From Thermoclostridium stercorarium subsp. stercorarium DSM 8532 (GTDB lineage: Bacteria; Bacillota; Clostridia; DSM-8532): a DNA stretch of 64,000 bases. Below are positions 49,259 through 58,467 of the stretch, piece by piece (position 1 is the first letter of the stretch; each line of letters opens with the position of its first letter). Under the pieces are notes generated by a model. The model saw only the letters and a program-made list of their open reading frames with translations. It did no database searches and was not told the origin of the DNA. Both the position numbers and the translations under genes were made by a program. Location of the stretch: positions 2,080,001 to 2,144,000 of the forward strand of contig NC_020134.1 in the NCBI RefSeq assembly GCF_000331995.1. Reading direction: 5' to 3'.

Positions 49259-50546
49259 GGTGTTAAAATAAAATTGTGTCTGGTGTATAATAAAATCACA
49301 AAGGAGGCTGGTAATTATGGATAAAAATACCTATTATGAAACAGTCAAAAATATGGCGGTTGAAAAAGTATTAAACCAGTATTGCTCTGATTCAGATCCA
49401 TCACGCCCTGCCCTCAAAAAGTTGCTGGAGGATTTGCTCGACTGGTTTATGTTGTCTGAACGCCAAATCTATCTCTTGAAAAACGAGAACGACAAAGGCA
49501 ACGGCTTTTATGATAGAAAACTTGGTACACCTATGGGTAACCTGGACATCTCTGTCCCAAGAACTCGCACTGGCGATTTCAGACCCCACATCCTACCTGA
49601 ACCGTATAAAAGGGTGGATGAATCCTATACAGACCTTCTTATGTCCCTTGTTGTCAACGGTTATTCAGAATCTTCTCTCTTAAATACCCTCAAAAGCCTC
49701 AACCTTCCTTACTCTGATGATGAACTCAACAAAATCAAAGATGACCTAAAAAGTGAATTAGACCTTTTCAAACAACGGGAATTACCCGAATCGGTGTTTG
49801 CTTTATTAATCGATGCTTATCATTGTGAGATAAAAGACGGCTCAAAAGTGAAGAAAGCCGCATGCTACATAATCCTTGGCGTTGATATGGAAGGTAAGAA
49901 AGACATCTTTGGCCTTTACACCTTCTTCGGCAAAGAAAACAGAGCCGATTGGAACAAGGTCTTTGAAGACTTGATAAACCGCGGTCTTAAACGAGTTTTA
50001 GTGGTTGTAAGTGATGATTTCCCAGGTATTATCGAGACCGTCAAAGCTGTATATCCATATGCTGATCATCAGCTCTGTTTTGTACACCTTCAGAGAAATA
50101 TCCGCAAATACATGACCAAAGCTGATGCCGCAGAATTCAATAAAGAACTCGATAAAATAAAATTTGCTTCTTCCTTTGATGAAGCTGTTCAAAAGTTTTA
50201 TGACCTTTGCAGTAAATTTAAGAGTAAATATAGCCGATATATGAACATTCTCATGGAGAAAGCAGAACATTATATGGCTTTCATTAAATACCCCGAATCC
50301 TTGAGGAAGCATGTTTATACTACCAACAGTGTAGAGAGTATCAACAGTCTAGTTGAAAAAATTCGGATAAGATCGGGTGGTTACTTTAACTCTGTCGAAG
50401 TATTGGAAATTAACATATATTTACAGAGGGAGAACTTGAGGCGGACAAAATGGAAAAAAGCGGTACCAATGATAAATGCTCACATTTATGAAATACAACA
50501 AATTTTCCAGTTACGTTACTTTAATCAGACACAAAATTCTTGACAA
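49259..50546 (+). mobile_element. IS256-family insertion sequence
   Basis: Terminal inverted repeats: the left end carries TTGTGTCTGGT (about 49274-49284) and the right end ATCAGACACAA (about 50524-50534), with weaker similarity outward. The outer ends are approximate. It contains one intact transposase gene. Left flank is a truncated IS3 copy, right flank a truncated serine recombinase; no direct target repeat was found. Confidence 0.8.
49317..50543 (+). CDS. IS256-family (mutator-type) transposase
   Basis: 408 residues. Conserved DDE blocks: FALLIDAYHCEIKDG (first Asp), VVVSDDFPGIIETVKAVYP (second Asp) and the C-terminal TTNSVESINSLVEKIR with the Glu. The CxxH-like block is DHQLCFVHLQRNI. 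The start is in AAAGGAGGCTGG, a good ribosome site. It looks complete, so the element may still be active. Confidence 0.93.
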   Translation: MDKNTYYETVKNMAVEKVLNQYCSDSDPSRPALKKLLEDLLDWFMLSERQIYLLKNENDKGNGFYDRKLGTPMGNLDISVPRTRTGDFRPHILPEPYKRVDESYTDLLMSLVVNGYSESSLLNTLKSLNLPYSDDELNKIKDDLKSELDLFKQRELPESVFALLIDAYHCEIKDGSKVKKAACYIILGVDMEGKKDIFGLYTFFGKENRADWNKVFEDLINRGLKRVLVVVSDDFPGIIETVKAVYPYADHQLCFVHLQRNIRKYMTKADAAEFNKELDKIKFASSFDEAVQKFYDLCSKFKSKYSRYMNILMEKAEHYMAFIKYPESLRKHVYTTNSVESINSLVEKIRIRSGGYFNSVEVLEINIYLQRENLRRTKWKKAVPMINAHIYEIQQIFQLRYFNQTQNS

Positions 50547-50547
50547 C

Positions 50548-51325
50548 TCTCGCTATGTTTGCCGTCATCCAGTAGCCGGACATTTCCTATATACTTCTCG
50601 TTACTAAGCATGACATCAATAGTACGTTTACTCCATTTATCTTTACCGGTAGGCGACTTGATCCCAAGCCGTTCAAGCTCTTTTACAATACCTAAAACAC
50701 TCTTGCCCTGTAAGTAAAGGTTATATATTAATCGCACGTTTTTTGCCTCTGACTCATTAATAGCCAGGTTGCCATCTTCATCATTATAATACCCATAGCA
50801 TTTTCTATTATAAAGCTTTGAGGTACCTTGCGCAGCACGTTGTTTGATTCCCCACTTAATATTTTCACTGCGTGATTCATTCTCTGCCTGCGCTATTGAT
50901 TCGATTATTGAAATCATGAGATCATTATCCGTATCAGCTGTATCAAGCACTTCCTGTTCAAATATAACGCGAACGCCAAGATTTTTTAGCTGGTTCAAGG
51001 CATCAAGAATCTCTACAGTGTCTCGGCCAAATCTGCTGATGCTCTTTGTTAAAACAATTTCTATATCATGTGACTTACAATTTTGCAGCATACGGGTAAA
51101 TTCTTTTCGAGAGGAACCTGTCTTGCTTGAAGCAATATCTATATATACATCTACTAACAACCATTTGGGATTTGCTGCAACTAATCTTGTCAGAGCTGAC
51201 ACTTGGGAGGAAAGGCTTTTCAGCTGTTCCATACTGTTTGTACTCACACGGCAGTAGATACCTACCCGCTTTTCTCGTTGGGGAGGCAGGGGTGGTATAA
51301 AATGAATTTTTTTGTTATCAGACAT
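50548..51325 (-). pseudogene. Large serine recombinase cut short by IS256
   Basis: About 259 residues remain. The N-terminal resolvase domain is complete: VGIYCRVSTNSMEQLKSLSS (catalytic Ser), YIDIASSKTGSSRKEFTRML and EIVLTKSISRFGRDTVEILD. The recombinase domain begins at NLAINESEAKNVRLIYNLYL and reaches YIGNVRLLDDGKH before running into the IS end. The zinc ribbon and coiled-coil region are missing, so it is inactive. The missing part is not on the other side of the IS, pointing to an adjacent deletion. Confidence 0.88.
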
Positions 51326-51364
51326 GGCAAGCCTCCTCTTTCCTAACCTTTATTAGCAGACGGC

Positions 51365-51871
51365 TCAGCTTGTAACAAAAGATATTAATTCCCATGCTTC
51401 ATCTGTCGTTCCAGCTTCCCATGCAATATAAAAAAATATCTGCTGAAAGTGTTTTCTTTCTTTATAATGCTCTGGATTATCTATAATGTGAACTTCATAT
51501 CCACAACCTGTGTTTCCCCAAACTTCATATGGCAACCATCTTCCATTATCACCATAGCATTCATTAATGTCTTGGGTATCTGTAGTACCCATTCCAACTG
51601 TGTAATTGCCTATTGTCCCGACAATATTCAGCATATGTTCACCGCCACCATCATCCTGTAAATACCCTTGATCAAATTCGCACACTAAAATATCTCCAGA
51701 GTGAAGAAAGTCCATATCAACGGTGACTATATACAATCCTTCTGGTTTCTTGAAACTATTGTCATTAAGGTACATCCCATAATCAAACGGCTGTATTTCA
51801 AAGTCTATTGGATGCCCATTTTTATAGATGTGCAATTTTGCAAATGGGGTTTCATATTCACTTGTTTTCAC
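51365..51871 (-). CDS. Hypothetical protein (168 aa)
   Basis: No signal or membrane span. Features: YETPFAKLHIYKNGHPIDFE, YIVTVDMDFLHSGDILVCEF, DDGGGEHMLNIVGTIGNYTV and AWEAGTTDEAWELI. A predicted beta-rich, acidic protein. It could be an immunity-like protein but no toxin is nearby. An orphan beside the recombinase. GGGGGAG ribosome site. Confidence 0.55.
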   Translation of the reverse strand: MKTSEYETPFAKLHIYKNGHPIDFEIQPFDYGMYLNDNSFKKPEGLYIVTVDMDFLHSGDILVCEFDQGYLQDDGGGEHMLNIVGTIGNYTVGMGTTDTQDINECYGDNGRWLPYEVWGNTGCGYEVHIIDNPEHYKERKHFQQIFFYIAWEAGTTDEAWELISFVTS

Positions 51872-51972
51872 TCAAATTCCTCCCCCTGAAGGCTCATTCA
51901 ACACAATGGATAATAAACATTGTGCCATATTTTAAGAATGTTGAATAGCCTATTTTTGTGTTTTTTATCCCT

Positions 51973-52084
51973 ACATCCAACCTGTTCACACAACCTCAAA
52001 AATTTCTAAAAAAACATCTAAATCGTGCACTCACGAAGGCTGACATCCAACCTGACCACTCGCCAAGCGCTGACATCTAAATCG
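51973..52084. repeat. Four short alternating repeats
   Basis: ACATCCAACCTG at 51973 and 52043, and ACATCTAAATCG at 52014 and 52073, alternate A-B-A-B with starts 41, 29 and 30 bp apart. Each is followed by a weaker CACTC(A/G)C-like word. This is in a 330-bp gap with no gene. It does not match CRISPR form. Confidence 0.7.
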
Positions 52085-52202
52085 CTCTGTCACAAGGTTT
52101 TTTAGCTGTTTCGACTTGTTCTCATGAAGTGAAAATTAGCTAATTTACGTGCAGTGGTTTTTGGGATGGAAACCTCGAAATGCCCTTATATCAAGGTTTT
52201 TT

Positions 52203-53567
52203 TTACACTTGATTTTTCACCTTTGACATCAATACTACCGTCTCAACATGCTCGGTCCACGGAAACAGATCCACCGGATGGACTTTGTCCAAATTATACC
52301 CGTTTGCCGCCAGATATTTTAAATCCCTCGCCAGCGTTGACGGGTTGCATGATACATATACAATCCTTTCAGGCTGCATTTTCACCACTGTCTGCAAAAG
52401 CGCTTCATCACAGCCTTTCCTTGGCGGATCCACAACCACAACGTCGGCTCTGATTCCTTCATTATACAGTTCAGGTACCACTTTTTCTGCCTCACCGCAG
52501 TAAAATCTCGCATTGGAAATATTATTAAGCACCGCGTTCTTCGTGGCGGCTTCCACCGCCTCGGGCACAACCTCAACACCGATTACTTCCTTCGCCTTTT
52601 CTGCAAGGAACAGCGAAATTGTTCCAATGCCGCAATACAGGTCGAATACTGTCTCGTTACCTGTCAGGCCTGCAAATTCAACAGCCTTGTTATATAACTT
52701 CACAGTCTGTACAGGATTTACCTGATAGAAAGACAGCGGCGAAATGTGAAATTTCAAATGGCCAAGCCTGTCGACCAGCGTGTCACTGCCGTACACGGTT
52801 CTGACTTTATCGCCCAGTATTACATTGTCCCTTCGTTTGTTTATATTTAAAACTATGCTTATCACCTCGGGAATTTCACGCGTAATTTTCTGAATTATTT
52901 TTTTCAGTCCGGGCACCTTTTCATCGGTAACAACCAGTATAACCATAACGTCCCCTGTTGAATAGGACACCCTCGTCACTATATGGCGCAAAATCCCTTC
53001 GCCCGTAATTTCATTGTATACAGGTATTTTCAGTTCCTTTACGGCCTCCAGCACCGTGTTTTTAACTTTTTCACTGGCCGGGTGCTGAATTCCGCACCTT
53101 TCGGAATCGATAATTATATGGCTTCGCCTTGCGTAAAAGCCTGCCACAGGCCCATTGTCGCCCATTCCCACAGGATACTGGGCCTTGTTTCTGTAATTCA
53201 TCGGGTTGTCCATTCCAATCACCGGACTGACCTGTATCCCCCAAAAACCGCCTATCCTTTCAAGGTTATCGGTTACAACACGGTGTTTGAATTTGAGCTG
53301 CATATTATAAGACATATGCTGAAGGCTGCATCCGCCGCACCTTTTGTATACCGGGCAAAACGGCTCGGTGCGCTCGGGGCTTGTTGTAATCCATTCTTCA
53401 ATCCTTGCGACGGCATAATTTTTTGTCACCTTTATTATCTTCGCTACAACCTTTTCACCTTCTATCGCTCTTTGCACAAAAACAGCCATGCCGTCAACCC
53501 TGCCGACGCCCATGCCGTCATGAGTCATGCCTGTTATTTCAATCTCGTATATATCGTTCTTTTTCAT
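52203..53567 (-). CDS. rlmD: 23S rRNA (uracil-C5)-methyltransferase, RumA/RlmD family
   Basis: 454 residues. TRAM domain at 1-60 (IEITGMTHDGMGVGRVDGMA). [4Fe-4S] cysteines are in PFCPVYKRCGGCSLQHM with the fourth in SERCGIQHP. The SAM-binding fold has VFDLYCGIGTISLFLAEKAK. Catalytic residues: ADVVVVDPPRKGCDEALL and IVYVSCNPSTLARDLKYL (nucleophile Cys, base Glu region). It methylates uridine in 23S rRNA. Clostridia often have two paralogues, so the exact site (U1939 or U747) is not certain. Ribosome site AGGAGA. Confidence 0.92.
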   Translation of the reverse strand: MKKNDIYEIEITGMTHDGMGVGRVDGMAVFVQRAIEGEKVVAKIIKVTKNYAVARIEEWITTSPERTEPFCPVYKRCGGCSLQHMSYNMQLKFKHRVVTDNLERIGGFWGIQVSPVIGMDNPMNYRNKAQYPVGMGDNGPVAGFYARRSHIIIDSERCGIQHPASEKVKNTVLEAVKELKIPVYNEITGEGILRHIVTRVSYSTGDVMVILVVTDEKVPGLKKIIQKITREIPEVISIVLNINKRRDNVILGDKVRTVYGSDTLVDRLGHLKFHISPLSFYQVNPVQTVKLYNKAVEFAGLTGNETVFDLYCGIGTISLFLAEKAKEVIGVEVVPEAVEAATKNAVLNNISNARFYCGEAEKVVPELYNEGIRADVVVVDPPRKGCDEALLQTVVKMQPERIVYVSCNPSTLARDLKYLAANGYNLDKVHPVDLFPWTEHVETVVLMSKVKNQV

Positions 53568-54136
53568 AAAACATCTCCTGTTTAATCATTTATTTTAAAA
53601 AATTACCACTAATTAACACCTGTTCTTCAGCCTTTAATTGTCCAGAACCTCTCTTTATGGCTCAATCATAGCATCATTCATTCTGTTTCCGAGTTCTTCC
53701 CTGCTTTATTTTTCACACTCAAACAATTATAACAAAAATTTGTCCGGTTCAAAATTCGATTCATGTTTCTTTCGTAAAATCACTACAGGCATAATCGTAA
53801 CGAATACCGAATAAAATTTTAAAATTATAAATTACGGCGTGAATATTTATGCCAATCACCAAAAACACGGCTGTAAGAAGAGGGCACTTTTTTGTAGAAC
53901 AAAATTAATTATATGGCATCAGTACGTAGCCTTACATAAGTATTTGAGAAAACGCCTGAATCTTATTAAGGCCCTGTGAACGGAAAACGCAAAAGGAAAC
54001 AATTACATGCCTTGATTATTAATTTATTTTACACATTTACATTTTATAGTAATTATGTTATTATATTACCATAGGATACCGGTATCTTATCATAGTTATT
54101 ACTGGTCATTGTTTCAAATTGGGAGGGTAATACTGT
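53568..54136. other. Intergenic region before the exported pair
   Basis: About 570 bp, AT-rich, between divergent rlmD and the exported pair. The last 100 bp (54030-54136) should hold the pair's promoter. A possible -10 like TATTATAT occurs near 54058. No gene or hairpin of note was seen. Confidence 0.4.
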
Positions 54137-54925
54137 ATGAAGGTAAAAAAGACATATCTTTTAGTTTTCTCCGTTATTCTCTGCATGTTATTGGTTAGTT
54201 CAATACTCTTCATGGGCAATGCTTTTGAAAAAAATACCTACTGGCTTAATTCGATAAGTGCAGACTCTTACGATTTTCCTATCTCACCTGATGTTAATAA
54301 AGATAAATGGATAAAAATGGAGTCCACCGCAGAAATGAATGCTGTTCTTCAAATCCCGGAAGAAACTTTGAAATCCATGTCTACAGAAGGGCTGATTGCT
54401 ACTTGCATGAAATATCCTAAGTTTGGAGATATATTTTTATTCAATTCACCTGTAAAAGGGTTGGAAAAAATAACTAATGATTTTAACGGTCTGCGCGAGC
54501 TGCAGTCGCGTGATGATGCAGGAGACGCACTGGTCCAATTCTATTCAAAATTGGATCTTGACAAATTACTTGCCACTGACAAATATCCATCTCTCAGGCT
54601 GCAATTTCTTGAATACATTATCGCACAACCTTCCATACTCTCAAAAGTGTCTGACAGGAAAGCACTTTTGAAGCATGCATATAAAATGGCAGAACTAAAG
54701 CAAAATAAATATTCCGGAAAATTCGGCATCACTTCAACTCTTTTTATTATGGCGCATGTGCTCGACATGGATTACCCTGAAATTAGTGAGAAAATAAAAA
54801 ATCACGACATTGTTTCTCATTTCCTTGAAACGGGGAATATCAAGGAATCCCATAAAGGTGAATGGGATGAAATCTGGAACACAATAGAAGAAAAAATTCA
54901 AAGCATTATCGAAGATATTGAATAA
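54137..54925 (+). CDS. Exported hypothetical protein (262 aa)
   Basis: Signal/anchor at about 8-28 (VFSVILCMLLVSSILFMGNA). The mature protein is helical: STAEMNAVLQIPEETLKSMS, GLIATCMKYPKFGDIFLFNS and LRLQFLEYIIAQPSILSKVS suggest alpha-solenoid repeats. No recognised domain. GGGAGGG ribosome site. 17 bp before the lipoprotein gene: a two-gene operon. Confidence 0.7.
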   Translation: MKVKKTYLLVFSVILCMLLVSSILFMGNAFEKNTYWLNSISADSYDFPISPDVNKDKWIKMESTAEMNAVLQIPEETLKSMSTEGLIATCMKYPKFGDIFLFNSPVKGLEKITNDFNGLRELQSRDDAGDALVQFYSKLDLDKLLATDKYPSLRLQFLEYIIAQPSILSKVSDRKALLKHAYKMAELKQNKYSGKFGITSTLFIMAHVLDMDYPEISEKIKNHDIVSHFLETGNIKESHKGEWDEIWNTIEEKIQSIIEDIE

Positions 54926-54942
54926 AATATGGAGGGAAATCC

Positions 54943-55515
54943 ATGATAACAAAATTTAATTTCAGAAATAATAGATGTATTGCGACAATTTTATTGTTAT
55001 TTACCATCCTATGCATTTTTACTGCCTGTGATGCACCTGATTATGAAGAAACTACCGTCCGGACTCCTAATGGAACAATTGTTAAAGCCTATAGATGCAT
55101 TGCCGAAGCTGACCAAAACGATTTGGATTTGCTGGATAAATATGTTGAAGATAATTATCCAAACGCAATTATTGTCCGGAAGTCAACTCAATATTATAAT
55201 TGCCATTCATATGCCTGGCATAGCACATCCGCATCAAATGACATTTGGATAAACGCTCCGGAGCAGGAAAAATACTGGAAAGATGGCAGCTACGCGTATG
55301 TCACTTCTGCGAATCATTCGTCGGACCCTACCATACCGTCAGCCGCTGCAGTTAGCGGATACCGTGTCAGATACGTAAACGACGATCACTCTGCGCGGGT
55401 TTATTCTTCAACCCTTTACATTTCGAAATGGGGTCCCGGTCCTTTAGTCAGGCATAAGCCAAATTATTCCCCTTATGACAATTCTTTAATGTACTATTAT
55501 AAGCCAAATTATTAA
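54943..55515 (+). CDS. Lipoprotein with a Cys-His amidase-like core
   Basis: 190 residues. Lipobox IFTAC (about 31), so it should be anchored outside the membrane. The mature part contains YNCHSYAWHSTSASNDIWIN, KYWKDGSYAYVTSANHSSDP, GYRVRYVNDDHSARVYSSTL and YISKWGPGPLVRHKPNYSPY. The CHSYAW Cys and the later DDHSARV His resemble the nucleophile and base of NlpC/P60-like folds, but this is inference. A terminator follows at 55552-55588. The pair may form a cell-surface system of unknown function. Confidence 0.7.
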   Translation: MITKFNFRNNRCIATILLLFTILCIFTACDAPDYEETTVRTPNGTIVKAYRCIAEADQNDLDLLDKYVEDNYPNAIIVRKSTQYYNCHSYAWHSTSASNDIWINAPEQEKYWKDGSYAYVTSANHSSDPTIPSAAAVSGYRVRYVNDDHSARVYSSTLYISKWGPGPLVRHKPNYSPYDNSLMYYYKPNY

Positions 55516-55551
55516 ATACAATATTTTTCAGATTACATAATCCATTCCTTT

Positions 55552-55588
55552 AGGGAGTGCAGAAAACAAGCACTCCTTTTAATTTTTC
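55552..55588 (+). terminator. Terminator after the exported pair
   Basis: GGAGTGC (55554-55560) pairs with GCACTCC (55570-55576), followed by TTTTAATTTTT. Confidence 0.8.
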
Positions 55589-55774
55589 AAAACAAACCTT
55601 TTTCAAAATTTGGTCCGGCTTTCTCTTATATTCAGCCCCGGATTTGTATTGAGAACCGGCTGAATTTAAAATAATTTCCGCGTTGACATGAAAACACCGC
55701 TAAATAAAAATCTCTGTCCTGTCCTCAAATTAAGACGAAAATTAATTAACATGTCATTTTCTGCAACTTTTATA

Positions 55775-56110
55775 TTAAATATCCTCATCTATGATCCATG
55801 AAACAAAATGTTCAATCAGTTTAAGTTTTTTCTGACTGCACAGTTTGAGTTTTTCGTTTATTTTATTCCGCAGATCTTCCTCCGCGTCCGAACGCGATGA
55901 AATGCCAAGAAGCAGGTAATCCGGCGTTGTATCAATGGCTTCGCAGATTTTAAGCAGCGTATCAATACTTGGAATCGAATGATTGTTTTCTATGTTTGAT
56001 ATATAGTTATTACTAAGCCCCGTAGCTTCTGCCACGTCTTCCTGGGTTAAGTTCAGCACTTTCCGGCGTTTTGCAATTCTTTCGCCAAGAGCCTTGTAGT
56101 CTATGGTCAC
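55775..56110 (-). CDS. XRE-family transcriptional regulator
   Basis: 111 residues. N-terminal Cro/CI helix-turn-helix: LGERIAKRRKVLNLTQEDVA, then EATGLSNNYISNIENNHSIP. A short C-terminal helical region follows. It is divergent from the response-regulator gene, with 150 bp between their starts, so it may control it. Confidence 0.88.
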   Translation of the reverse strand: MTIDYKALGERIAKRRKVLNLTQEDVAEATGLSNNYISNIENNHSIPSIDTLLKICEAIDTTPDYLLLGISSRSDAEEDLRNKINEKLKLCSQKKLKLIEHFVSWIIDEDI

Positions 56111-56258
56111 CGATTATCACCCGATTTTAACTGTATCACTTATCAATGATTAACTTAACCAACAATAAAGGTAAAAATACACTTGAAATTAAAATTTTTA
56201 TAAGTTAGAATGATTAAAGTACCCTTATGGTTAAATAATTGGTCATGAGGTGGTTGTA

Positions 56259-56672
56259 ATGCTGAATATAGGTATTTGCGATGATTTTCCCATTTTTTGT
56301 GAAATTATTGAAACATTCATCAGAAAATACGGCGAAGAAAATAATAATATATTTAATATATGGCGATTTGAAAGCGGAGAAGAGCTTATTGACACGCTTA
56401 ATAAAGAGAATATCAGTTTTGATCTTCTTTTTCTCGACTATTACATGAAAAAGCTTACAGGCCTTGAAACCGCAAAAAAAGTCCGGCAATTGGAGGTTAA
56501 CAGGCTCAGGCCCGCCTGCAGTATCGTGTTTGTAACATCAGCGGAAAATACATATGAACTGTTGTGCGTGAACCCGTTGCGGGTGGTACGCAAACCTGTC
56601 AGCCAGGGAATAATAAATGAGATACTTACCCATGTTCTGTCTGAAAAAAGTAAAATTGACCAGAGGATGTAA
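56259..56672 (+). CDS. Receiver-only response regulator (AgrA/LytTR-type receiver)
   Basis: 137 residues from ATG 56259 (GAGGTGG upstream). A single CheY-like receiver: acidic pocket NIGICDDFPIF, phospho-acceptor LLFLDYYMKKLTGLE, Thr in IVFVTSAENTYELL and Lys in VVRKPVSQG. It resembles the receiver of AgrA-type LytTR regulators, but the DNA-binding domain is absent. No LytTR sequence was seen in the following 500 bp, and no histidine kinase adjoins. It may be a truncated regulator or a stand-alone phospho-relay protein. Confidence 0.8.
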   Translation: MLNIGICDDFPIFCEIIETFIRKYGEENNNIFNIWRFESGEELIDTLNKENISFDLLFLDYYMKKLTGLETAKKVRQLEVNRLRPACSIVFVTSAENTYELLCVNPLRVVRKPVSQGIINEILTHVLSEKSKIDQRM

Positions 56673-56997
56673 GTAACTGCAATGATGAGCTACACCAACA
56701 TACAGAGCCGGATATTGTGATAGGTTCTGCAACGCCTTGCCAGCCGCTGATTCCATATATAATTTGCTTTTAACATTCTTCTCTAAAAACTCCGGGATAT
56801 ACCGCTGCCATCAGATGCATACAGTGAAAATAAAGCGGTTTCTTTCAGAACTGTGTTAACTTTTCTTTTCTCCGGCTTTTTGTTTAATTTTCCCAAACGG
56901 ATTAAATCAGCCCTGCATTGTTCCACAGTCCCTTCGGAAAATATAAAAAATTACAAGCAGCCGGAGGCCTCATGACTGCTTTTGTCGTAGTAACACT

Positions 56998-57033
56998 TGA
57001 TAAAGCCGGCGTTTAAAAAGGCCGGCTTTATCA
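56998..57033. terminator. Convergent hairpin between regulator and ddh
   Basis: TGATAAAGCCGGC (56998-57010) and GCCGGCTTTATCA (57021-57033) form a perfect 13-bp stem with a 10-nt loop. It lies between convergent genes. T-runs are weak on both sides, so termination is possible but not certain. No gene was seen in the rest of 56673-57179. Confidence 0.6.
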
Positions 57034-57179
57034 ATATTGGAGCTTCTACGGATAATCACGGTTATGAACTTATTATCCGCCTGCGCACCTTCCGTAAGAA
57101 ATACCCTTCGTAATTTGCTTCAAAAACATATCTGAGGAAGGACCAATTTAAATTCTGCAGGAACGGCAATGCGGTTTAA

Positions 57180-58064
57180 TCACACCAAGCGGCGGATAAG
57201 TTCCTCTTCGGTGCCGTAAAGTAAATCAATCGGCGGAAGATGCAGCATGGTATACGCGCCGGGTGCCTGCCTGAGGACTGCTCTTGCGGCGGAAACCATC
57301 ATCTGTGCGGTCATTGCGGGATTATCTATGCTCATTTCAAAAGTGAAACGCTGGTTCTGTGCTGAGCCCGATACGCCTTTCCGCTGGATGCTTACACTGT
57401 GCCCCCTGTCAATCAGCATATCCAGGTTTGACACCTGTATTACATGGGTTTCATCGTTAACAAAATATGGATCGGATTTTATTTGCGCAGTTACCTTATT
57501 GAAATCGGCTCCATCTTCCAATACAACATAAACCATGCGGCGGTGTACCCCTGCACCTACCGGTATTGTAACAGACATCGCATCCTTAACTCCGGGGATT
57601 TTTCTGACGGCTACAGAATGCCCCATGCTCATGCCCGGTCCGAAATTGGTATACGTCAGTCCTTTAGGGGCCGCTGCCTCAAATAACGCACGAATGGCGG
57701 AATCAATTCCCGGATCGAATCCTATGGACGTCGCGCATCTGCTGTTTCCTTTCTTTGCCGCCGCATCAAGACGGGTAAAAAGATTATACGTTTCACTGTG
57801 AATGTCAAAACAATCCACCGTTGAAATTCCCTTTAACAGGATTTTCTCTGCTATATCAGGAACATTTCGGCTTGGTATGCACAAAATAACAATCTGTACA
57901 TCGCTTAACTCGTCTACATCGCGTACGACCGGTATTTTCCCCAGCGCACCCTTTTCAAGCGAACTGCTGACAACTCCGGCAAGTTCAAAATCAGGAGCTG
58001 CATTAATGGCTTCAATTGCAGCTTTCCCAATATTTCCATATCCAAATACCGCTGCTTTTATCAT
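57180..58064 (-). CDS. ddh: meso-Diaminopimelate dehydrogenase
   Basis: 294 residues from ATG 58064 (GAGGTGA upstream); the longer frame to 58118 lacks a site. NAD(P)-binding Rossmann fold: IKAAVFGYGNIGKAAIEAIN. Substrate part: TVDCFDIHSETYNLFTRLDA, TSIGFDPGIDSAIRALFEAA and TYTNFGPGMSMGHSVAVRKI. It converts tetrahydrodipicolinate directly to meso-DAP, a one-step route to lysine and cell wall precursors found in some Clostridia. C-terminal IDLLYGTEEELIRRLV. Confidence 0.93.
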   Translation of the reverse strand: MIKAAVFGYGNIGKAAIEAINAAPDFELAGVVSSSLEKGALGKIPVVRDVDELSDVQIVILCIPSRNVPDIAEKILLKGISTVDCFDIHSETYNLFTRLDAAAKKGNSRCATSIGFDPGIDSAIRALFEAAAPKGLTYTNFGPGMSMGHSVAVRKIPGVKDAMSVTIPVGAGVHRRMVYVVLEDGADFNKVTAQIKSDPYFVNDETHVIQVSNLDMLIDRGHSVSIQRKGVSGSAQNQRFTFEMSIDNPAMTAQMMVSAARAVLRQAPGAYTMLHLPPIDLLYGTEEELIRRLV

Positions 58065-58467
58065 AAATTTCTTCACCTCACACAATAAAATAACGTCAAC
58101 AATACCACGGCTTTTCACATTTAACCGCCATAAAAATTATTTATGTCGCAATGCCAACCAGTTTTCATGGCTTTTACTGTGTCAATCTTAAATTAATCTT
58201 ACAGCTTTTCCGAAACAGCGGGCGTGCATGCCGTAGGAAACGCTGTCTTAAACCGGGAAAGCATTTAACTCCATTCATTCCTCACAGGATGATATTGTAC
58301 CTTCTACATTTTAAAAATCAATATATAAAGAATGAAAAATTAAAAAGTTTTACGTCTATTCCTTCGTAGTCTAAAACGCTTGTTAAAGCGGAATTATAAA
58401 AAGAGCCGAAACACTGACAGGAATAAGTAACAGCCTCTTCATCGCATCATCCTGTTCTTCCTGGCTT
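58065..58467. other. Intergenic region without recognised gene
   Basis: About 400 bp between ddh start and the methyltransferase stop. It should contain the ddh promoter. No hairpin, RNA motif or reliable ORF was recognised. Confidence 0.4.

Noticed and set aside
51973..52084. CRISPR array
   Set aside because: Repeat words are only 12 bp, of two alternating kinds, with uneven spacing and no cas genes in the window.
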